This document shows, one piece after another, positions 1-4,754 of a stretch of DNA of 9,798 bases. The stretch's first letter is position 1, and the number at the start of each line of letters is the position of its first letter. Under the pieces are notes generated by a model. It had not been told where the DNA came from, did not search any database, and saw only the letters and a program-made list of their open reading frames with translations. This stretch comes from CAZYTO01 sp964650405 (lineage in GTDB: Bacteria > Acidobacteriota > Thermoanaerobaculia > Gp7-AA8): positions 1 through 9,798 of the forward strand of contig CAZYTO010000221.1 in NCBI GenBank assembly GCA_964650405.1. Reading direction: 5' to 3'. The position numbers and the translations under genes are program-made.

Positions 1-379
1 CGATGATCTTCGGCCCGACCAGGCCGAAGTGCAGCCACACCGAGGCCGAGCCCGGGCCGCCGTTGAAGACGAAAGTGATGGGCCGGTCTTCCGGGCGCGC
101 CACGCTGTCCTTGACGTAAGAGATGGTGAAGAAGTCGGCGGTCGGCTTGCCCGCGCCGTCCTTCAGGTAGAGCTCCTCCGCAGTGGCGGTGTAGCTGATG
201 TCCGTGGCGCCGGCCTGCAGGTGGTGCTTCGAGACGAACTTCACCGGTTCGGGAGGAGCTTCCGGTTTGGGTGGTTCCGCCGGCTTGGCGGCGGGCGCCG
301 GCGGTGTGTCCGCGGCGAAGGCGAGCAGGGGGGTGGCAAGGAGCAGCGCCAGAACGACGGCGCACCGGGTCTTGGACAT
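1..379 (-). CDS. Secreted S10 serine carboxypeptidase, N-terminal part (partial at left edge)
   Basis: The 126 visible residues begin at ATG (379-377) and run off the left edge. Residues 1-22 form a signal peptide (MSKTRC, a Leu/Ala core, then AFA before AD), so export to the periplasm or outside is expected. Residues 24-48 are a Pro/Ala/Lys linker. The enzyme domain follows, with FNGGPGSASVWLHFG at 105-119. This is the NGGPG motif of the peptidase S10 (carboxypeptidase Y-like) family, which forms the oxyanion-hole region. Members remove C-terminal amino acids from peptides. The catalytic Ser, Asp and His lie beyond the window, so activity cannot be judged. GGAGGAA at 391-385, five bases before the ATG, fixes the start. 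The gene is divergent from the sigma-factor gene across a spacer of about 254 bp. Confidence 0.9.
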   Translation of the reverse strand, partial: MSKTRCAVVLALLLATPLLAFAADTPPAPAAKPAEPPKPEAPPEPVKFVSKHHLQAGATDISYTATAEELYLKDGAGKPTADFFTISYVKDSVARPEDRPITFVFNGGPGSASVWLHFGLVGPKII

Positions 380-420
380 GTCATTTCCTCCGCGCGTGTG
401 ACCGTTTTTGAACGATCGGC

Positions 421-450
421 ATTATATGGACGCGTTTGCCGGGTCGTCGG
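421..450 (-). promoter_or_regulatory. Probable sigma-70 type promoter of the S10 peptidase gene
   Basis: On the minus strand a perfect TATAAT lies at 426-421. The best -35 candidate is CCGACG at 450-445 (3 of 6 matches to TTGACA, 18-bp spacer), which is weak. Transcription would start near 414, giving a leader of about 35 nt that contains the GGAGGAA ribosome site. The AT-rich box stands out in a very GC-rich spacer. The call rests mainly on the -10 element. Confidence 0.45.
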
Positions 451-633
451 TTAGCGCTTTGGATACGGTTCCGGGCGGATTGGGTTGCCTTGGCTGCGTG
501 AGACGGAAGGAGGTGGCGCCCAACCCGCGCGTTTCGAGATACTTGATGGGACGCGAAGGATTTCGGGGGCGGCGGCATCCAACCAACTATCTGCGCGATG
601 AGAATCGAGACACGAAGCCGGTAAAGTACATGC

Positions 634-1212
634 ATGGTGGTCCTGGATCCGGTTTCCGCCGAGGAGGAGCGCAGCCTCGTCCGGCGCATGCGAGCGGGAG
701 ATGATCGAGCGTTTGAGTGGTTTGCGGAACACTATGCCCCGGCGCTCTACCGGTTCGCGTCGTCCCGCGTCCGGGGAGAGGCGGAGCTGGTGCGCGACGT
801 GGTGCAGACCACGCTCTGCCGGTTCATGGAGAAGCTGGACGGATACCGGGGCGAATCGAGCATCTTCACCTGGCTGTGCGCGGTCTGCCTCAACGAGATT
901 GCCGGGTACTTCCGCCGCGCCGGCCGCCGCGAGGTGGAGCTCGACGAGGCCAACGGACGTGAATCCGGCGCCGCCGAGAATCCGGAACTGGAGTACCTGG
1001 CCCGCGAAGACGTGGAGCAGGTTCACCTCACGCTCGATGCGATGCCGCCGCGCCATGCCCGCGTCCTGGAGTGGAAGTACATCGATTGCCTGTCGGTGCG
1101 GGAGATCGCCGAACGGATGGATCTCAGCGAACGGGCCGTGGCCTCGCTGCTCACACGGGCGCGGGCCGGCTTTCGTACCGTCTTCGAAGGGCTTCGCGGA
1201 GGCTCCTCATGA
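634..1212 (+). CDS. ECF-family RNA polymerase sigma factor (FecI-like)
   Basis: This 192-residue protein has the two-domain layout and size of extracytoplasmic-function sigma factors. Region 2 spans about residues 25-95 (AFEWFAEHYAPALYRFA, then DVVQTTLCRF at 55-64, then FTWLCAVCLNEIAGYFRR at 78-95) and should bind core RNA polymerase and the -10 element. Region 4 spans about 128-185 (LDAMPPRHARVL), with a helix-turn-helix at about 153-177 (SVREIAERMDLSERAVASLL) for -35 recognition. An acidic linker (100-125) joins them. The next gene is a FecR-type regulator whose ATG overlaps this stop (ATGA), so the two are translationally coupled and this factor is presumably its target. No clear ribosome site precedes the ATG at 634, but conserved region 2 starts soon after, so the start cannot be far off. 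An unusual C-x-x-C lies in region 2 (C82, C85). The regulon is unknown; the nearby TonB receptor is a candidate. Confidence 0.93.
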   Translation: MVVLDPVSAEEERSLVRRMRAGDDRAFEWFAEHYAPALYRFASSRVRGEAELVRDVVQTTLCRFMEKLDGYRGESSIFTWLCAVCLNEIAGYFRRAGRREVELDEANGRESGAAENPELEYLAREDVEQVHLTLDAMPPRHARVLEWKYIDCLSVREIAERMDLSERAVASLLTRARAGFRTVFEGLRGGSS

Positions 1213-2156
1213 CTGAGCGCGATGACGAAGCGTTCGTGAGCGAGCTGCTGGAGCGGGCCGGCAAACGCCCGGATGTCCCGGCGGAGGCGATGGCCGGGAT
1301 CATCGGCGCGACGCGGGCGGTGTGGCAGGCGCGCGTTCGGAGGCGGCGGATCCGCAGAGCCCTGGCATGGACGCTGCCCCTCGCGGCCTCGCTGGCCGTC
1401 GGTCTCGTCCTCTCTTGGCCGCGGACGCATCCTGTGACCGCACCGCCAACGTTCGTGGCGACGGTGATCCGCGCGAAGGGCCTCTCCCTCGCGCCGGGCG
1501 CGCGAGTCGCCGCGGGCTCGTGGATCGACGTGCCGGAGAGCGGTTCCGCCACCCTGAGCACCGGGGGCAGCAGCCTGCGGCTCCACGGTGGTTCACGAGT
1601 GCAGCTCGTCTCCGCGGGCGCCGCCCGGCTCGAGTACGGCGCGGTGTATCTGGACTGTCCTCCCACGGCCTCGGACGTCTCCGTGCTCACGGCTGCCGGC
1701 GCCTTCGTGCCGGCGGGTACGCAGTTCGAGGTGCGTGCCGCGCACGGCGGGCAGGCGGAGTTGCGCGTACGCGAGGGCGTGGTGACGCTGAAGCGGAATG
1801 GCAACGCGGCGACGGCCAGCGCGCATGCAGGCGAGCAGGTTCTCGTGTCACCCGGCGGCGCGCTGCAGCGCGGCACGATCCTGCCCTATGACGCCTCCTG
1901 GCAGTGGGTGGAAGGCGTGGCCCCAATGCTCGACATCGAAGGGAAGCCGCTGCTGGTGTTCCTGAAATGGATCGCCCATGAGCAAGGACGGACGCTGGTG
2001 TTCTCCGGTGATCGCGGCCCGGCGATCAGCGGCTCGATCGTGCTCCACGGCTCGATCGCGAACATGACCCTCGACGAAGCGCTGCAGACCATCGCCGCCG
2101 GATCCGGCTTCACGTATCACGTGGAGAACGGGGTGCTGCGCGTCGAAGGGCTGTGA
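1209..2156 (+). CDS. FecR-type transmembrane anti-sigma/sigma regulator with C-terminal STN-like domain
   Basis: The protein has 315 residues from the ATG that overlaps the sigma stop. The open frame extends upstream to 1071, but coupling and the absence of any domain there favour 1209. Residues 1-47 are a charged cytoplasmic segment expected to hold the sigma factor. Residues 51-69 form one membrane helix (WTLPLAASLAVGLVLSW) after an RRRRIRR stop-transfer run. The FecR periplasmic domain follows at about 80-215 (APGARVAAGSWIDVPESG, TAAGAFVPAGTQFEVR, VREGVVTL). WQWVEGVAPMLDIEGKPL at 231-248 opens the C-terminal STN-like subdomain, which runs to 315 (ISGSIVLHGSIANMTLDEAL, then AGSGFTYHVENGVLRVEG). 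In the FecR/PupR family this end meets the N-terminal domain of a TonB receptor and passes the signal to the sigma factor. A receptor with such a domain is encoded just downstream on the opposite strand. The short N-terminus lacks clear anti-sigma motifs, so activator or inhibitor mode cannot be told. Confidence 0.87.
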   Translation: MTERDDEAFVSELLERAGKRPDVPAEAMAGIIGATRAVWQARVRRRRIRRALAWTLPLAASLAVGLVLSWPRTHPVTAPPTFVATVIRAKGLSLAPGARVAAGSWIDVPESGSATLSTGGSSLRLHGGSRVQLVSAGAARLEYGAVYLDCPPTASDVSVLTAAGAFVPAGTQFEVRAAHGGQAELRVREGVVTLKRNGNAATASAHAGEQVLVSPGGALQRGTILPYDASWQWVEGVAPMLDIEGKPLLVFLKWIAHEQGRTLVFSGDRGPAISGSIVLHGSIANMTLDEALQTIAAGSGFTYHVENGVLRVEGL

Positions 2157-2200
2157 GGGGTTGATACCTACCGTCTCGCCAAGAGCTCGCAGAAAACGGT

Positions 2201-2271
2201 TCACACGGAGACGCGGAGACCGGGGAGGAAGAGTGCCGTGGTTTCTCCGTTTTCTCCGCCTCTCCGCGTGA
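2201..2271. repeat. Imperfect inverted repeat with 'CGGAGA' units in convergent spacer
   Basis: The left arm, 2201-2219 (TCACACGGAGACGCGGAGA), and the reverse complement of the right arm, 2253-2271 (TCACGCGGAGAGGCGGAGA), match at 17 of 19 positions, with a 33-base loop. The arms carry internal CGGAGA-type repeats. The element lies between the converging ends of the FecR gene (stop at 2156) and the receptor gene (stop at 2295-2293). It could act as a bidirectional terminator, although no U-tract follows either arm. It could also be a copy of a dispersed palindromic repeat; I recall similar CACGGAGA-rich intergenic repeats from Acidobacteriota-like genomes, but have not verified this. Confidence 0.7.
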
Positions 2272-2292
2272 GATTCAACCTGGAATCACGGG

Positions 2293-4590
2293 CTACCGCC
2301 AGCGCCACGTGAGGCCGGCGATGGCCAGAGCGCCGAGGGCGCGCTCGTTCGCGAAAATCAGCCGGCTCGCCGTGAGCTTCAGGTCACGGCCGGAGGGGTT
2401 GCGGCGGTCGTAGAGATTGCGGCCCTCGACGTAGAACGTCAGCACTCCGCCGGACGCGGTCCAGTCACGGCTGAGGCGGAGATCGAGCCGGTGATAGTTC
2501 TTCAGGCGCCGGCTGTTCAGCGCTCCGATCACGGGAGTGTTGCCGTGCAGGGAGAGGGGCGTCGTCGGCCAGCCGCTGTGGAACGTCCAGGAGGCGTTGA
2601 CGTTCCACTTGTGAAAGGCGGCCACGTTGACGTCGGCGTTGAGGGCATGGCGCTGGTCCGTCTCCCGTGACACCTGGCGCCCGGCGATCTCGTCGCGCGC
2701 CGAAGCGAGGGTGTAGTTGAGCCACCACCGGATACGCGGCGTTCCGCGTCCCCGCAGCGAGAGCTCCAGGCCGTCGAACCGGCTCTCGTCGGGCGCGATG
2801 CGGACGCGGTCGAGCTGTCCTTCCGGGAAGGGCTCGAAGCCGTCCCAGAGGTTTCGATAGCGCGGGCGCGGTGACGACACTGTCCGCTCATAGACGTCCG
2901 CGCCCACCGACTCCAACGGGAGGAAAGAGAACGGGGAGAGGATCCGCTCGTATCCGGCCGTCCATTGCCGCGATTGCTCGGACCGGTAGAAGTGCGCGTC
3001 GCAGTCTTCCACCATCAGCTCGTACGGCCGGTGGCTCTGCGTGTACTGCCCCCACTCGAAGTGGAACATGTCGAGGTCCTGCGACCAGGCGGCGCTGAAG
3101 CGGGGGTTCGTCCGGCTGTCCCGGTCCACGCTGTATTCGTCGTAGCGGACGCCGAGCTCGATCGTCAGCGGAAGTACCGGCCGGAAGCGATCGAAGGCGT
3201 AGGCACTCAGCCGCTGCTGATCGAAATGATTCTTCAGCGCGAAGGCCTCCAGACCGTCGTCGCTGCGCAGGCTCACCAGCGGGGTCTCGAAGTGGCGTGC
3301 GTCGGCATAGTCGTAGTAGGCGTGGAAGAGGTCGTATTCGACTCCGGCTCCCAGCGTCTGCCGCGGTCCGGCTTCGAGGGTCCAGTGGTGGGAGAGGCTG
3401 GTCGCGGCGAGGCGCCGGTCGTCCCTCACCGCGAAGCTTCGTTCGGTGTCCGCCTGGTTGCCGGTCCGGCCTTGCGTGGTGTGGGTGAAGGACACCGTGC
3501 TCTCGGCGGTGAGCCGGGGCGTGAACGTGACGGCGTGGGAGAGCCAGAGGTACTGGCCGAAGTAGTCCGTGTGCAGTTGCTTCGACTCGTCGCTCTCGGA
3601 GAGGCGGACCTCGTCGTGCGATGCCAGTTCGTGAAGGACCACCGTCTGATTGGCGGTGGGCAGGTACTCGACCTTGACGAAGGCGTCGGAGAAGCTCGGA
3701 GAGATGGTGCCGAGGACCCGCCCAATGATGTCCGTCGTGCCGCGGCGGAGGGTCGCGGTCCAGCCGAGGCGGCCCGAGTCCGTCGTCTTGGCGGCCTGGA
3801 TGGCGGAGTCGATCATGCTCAGGGAGATGCGCAGGTGGGGCTGATTCGACGGCCTTCGGGAGGTCATGTCGATCACGCCGGCCGCCCGGTCGCCGAAGCC
3901 GGCGGAAGGGGCGGTGATGAGATCGATCCGGTCGAGGGAAGAGGCGTTGACGATGCTGAGCGTATTGTCGAAGTCGCGCAGGTGGAAGGGCCGGTAGAGC
4001 TCCTGGCCGTCGAGGCGGATGAGCGTCTCGTCGCGCCGGCCGCCGCGCAACTGCACTTCTGCGGACGCGTCCTGCGTGGTCGTACCGGGAAAGAGGGCAA
4101 GGCCGCGGAAGGGCTCGTCGCCGATATGCGGCAGGACCGCGATCTCGTCGGACGAGAGCCCGGGCTCCGCTTCCATCGCCGGCGGTGACGCCGGCGCCTC
4201 CGACTCCACGACGATCTGGCCGCTCATGGTGATCGGCGGCGGCTCGGGCGGCTTCTCTTTCGGCGCGACCGCCTCGCCGGGGGCTCGAACGACGATGAGG
4301 CTTCCATTCGGCCCGTTCAGCAGTGCCAGCCGGTGGGGGGCGAGGATTGAGGCGAGGACCGCGCGCGCGTCGCCGCCCGGCGGCACGGTGGTCACGAGCA
4401 TCTCCGGGGTGACGATGCGCGTGGTGAAGATGAGGTTCACCCCGGCCTGTTGAAGCTGGCGGAGGGCGTCCGCCAGCGGCATGCCGCGCTGGATACGAGC
4501 GGGTGCCGACGCAGCCACGGCCGCGGCGAACAGGAGGGAAAGCAGGGCGGTTCGCGCCGCTTCCCACGTCGTCGGGGGTTGGTCGTGCAA
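2293..4590 (-). CDS. TonB-dependent outer-membrane receptor with N-terminal STN signalling domain
   Basis: From the proposed TTG start this is 765 residues. A signal peptide spans residues 1 to about 31 (hydrophobic core ALLSLLFAAAVAASA). An STN domain at about 33-103 follows (RGMPLADALRQLQQAGVNLI, then a Val/Leu-rich end LIVVRAPGE), then a Pro-rich linker. A TonB-box-like segment GQIVVESEA lies near 124-132, and the plug domain at about 143-250 (VQLRGGRRDETLIRLDGQEL, AGFGDRAAGVIDMTSRRP). The remaining roughly 515 residues form the beta-barrel, rich in alternating aromatic strands and ending WRWR. Such receptors import bound substrates across the outer membrane using TonB energy, and the STN domain lets them signal to a FecR protein. 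The substrate is not evident. No CarboxypepD-like extension precedes the plug. The frame stays open to ATG 4704, but those 38 extra residues would bury the signal peptide. The gene is convergent with sigma/FecR and divergent from the LtaS-GDPD gene. Confidence 0.9.
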   Translation of the reverse strand: MHDQPPTTWEAARTALLSLLFAAAVAASAPARIQRGMPLADALRQLQQAGVNLIFTTRIVTPEMLVTTVPPGGDARAVLASILAPHRLALLNGPNGSLIVVRAPGEAVAPKEKPPEPPPITMSGQIVVESEAPASPPAMEAEPGLSSDEIAVLPHIGDEPFRGLALFPGTTTQDASAEVQLRGGRRDETLIRLDGQELYRPFHLRDFDNTLSIVNASSLDRIDLITAPSAGFGDRAAGVIDMTSRRPSNQPHLRISLSMIDSAIQAAKTTDSGRLGWTATLRRGTTDIIGRVLGTISPSFSDAFVKVEYLPTANQTVVLHELASHDEVRLSESDESKQLHTDYFGQYLWLSHAVTFTPRLTAESTVSFTHTTQGRTGNQADTERSFAVRDDRRLAATSLSHHWTLEAGPRQTLGAGVEYDLFHAYYDYADARHFETPLVSLRSDDGLEAFALKNHFDQQRLSAYAFDRFRPVLPLTIELGVRYDEYSVDRDSRTNPRFSAAWSQDLDMFHFEWGQYTQSHRPYELMVEDCDAHFYRSEQSRQWTAGYERILSPFSFLPLESVGADVYERTVSSPRPRYRNLWDGFEPFPEGQLDRVRIAPDESRFDGLELSLRGRGTPRIRWWLNYTLASARDEIAGRQVSRETDQRHALNADVNVAAFHKWNVNASWTFHSGWPTTPLSLHGNTPVIGALNSRRLKNYHRLDLRLSRDWTASGGVLTFYVEGRNLYDRRNPSGRDLKLTASRLIFANERALGALAIAGLTWRWR

Positions 4591-4599
4591 CGAGATCCT
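4588..4599 (-). promoter_or_regulatory. Ribosome site and TTG start that decide the receptor N-terminus
   Basis: On the minus strand AGGA (4599-4596) lies five bases before TTG (4590-4588). Starting here places the hydrophobic signal-peptide core about 13 residues in, as expected for an exported outer-membrane protein. It also leaves 164 bp for promoters of the two divergent genes. Alternative in-frame ATGs at 4704 and 4683 add 38 or 31 charged residues and have less suitable context. The assignment is inference from spacing and signal-peptide logic. Confidence 0.5.
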
Positions 4600-4754
4600 A
4601 GGCGCTGCCCGGAGCAATGGAAGCCTCTCTCCCAGAACGTGAATCCGTGACCGGAAGCCTTCCCTCGAGGCCCGTCCGGCCATTTTAGCCCCTCTGGACC
4701 GCATGGAAATGCCCGCCGGCGAACGATTTCGGAACAGTTCGCATCTAACCCGCC

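Noticed and set aside
482..526. GGGTTG / CAACCC inverted repeat upstream of the sigma gene, considered as an operator
   Set aside because: The arms are only six bases with a 33-base gap, which is expected by chance in GC-rich DNA.
408..704. Small open frames in the spacer upstream of the sigma gene, on both strands
   Set aside because: They lack plausible ribosome sites, overlap the peptidase promoter or the sigma gene, and show no recognisable protein pattern.
1071..1208. 46-codon upstream extension of the FecR frame
   Set aside because: It lies wholly inside sigma region 4 coding sequence. The ATGA overlap gives a natural coupled start at 1209.
2965..4188. 407-codon open frame antisense to the receptor
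   Set aside because: The composition is typical of a high-GC shadow (Val/Gly/Arg-rich), with no recognisable motif or ribosome site.
2888..4567. 559-codon open frame on the minus strand within the receptor gene
   Set aside because: It is a shifted frame on the same strand as the receptor, with Arg/Pro/Gly-rich low-complexity translation and no domain. The overlapping receptor frame has clear STN, plug and barrel signals.
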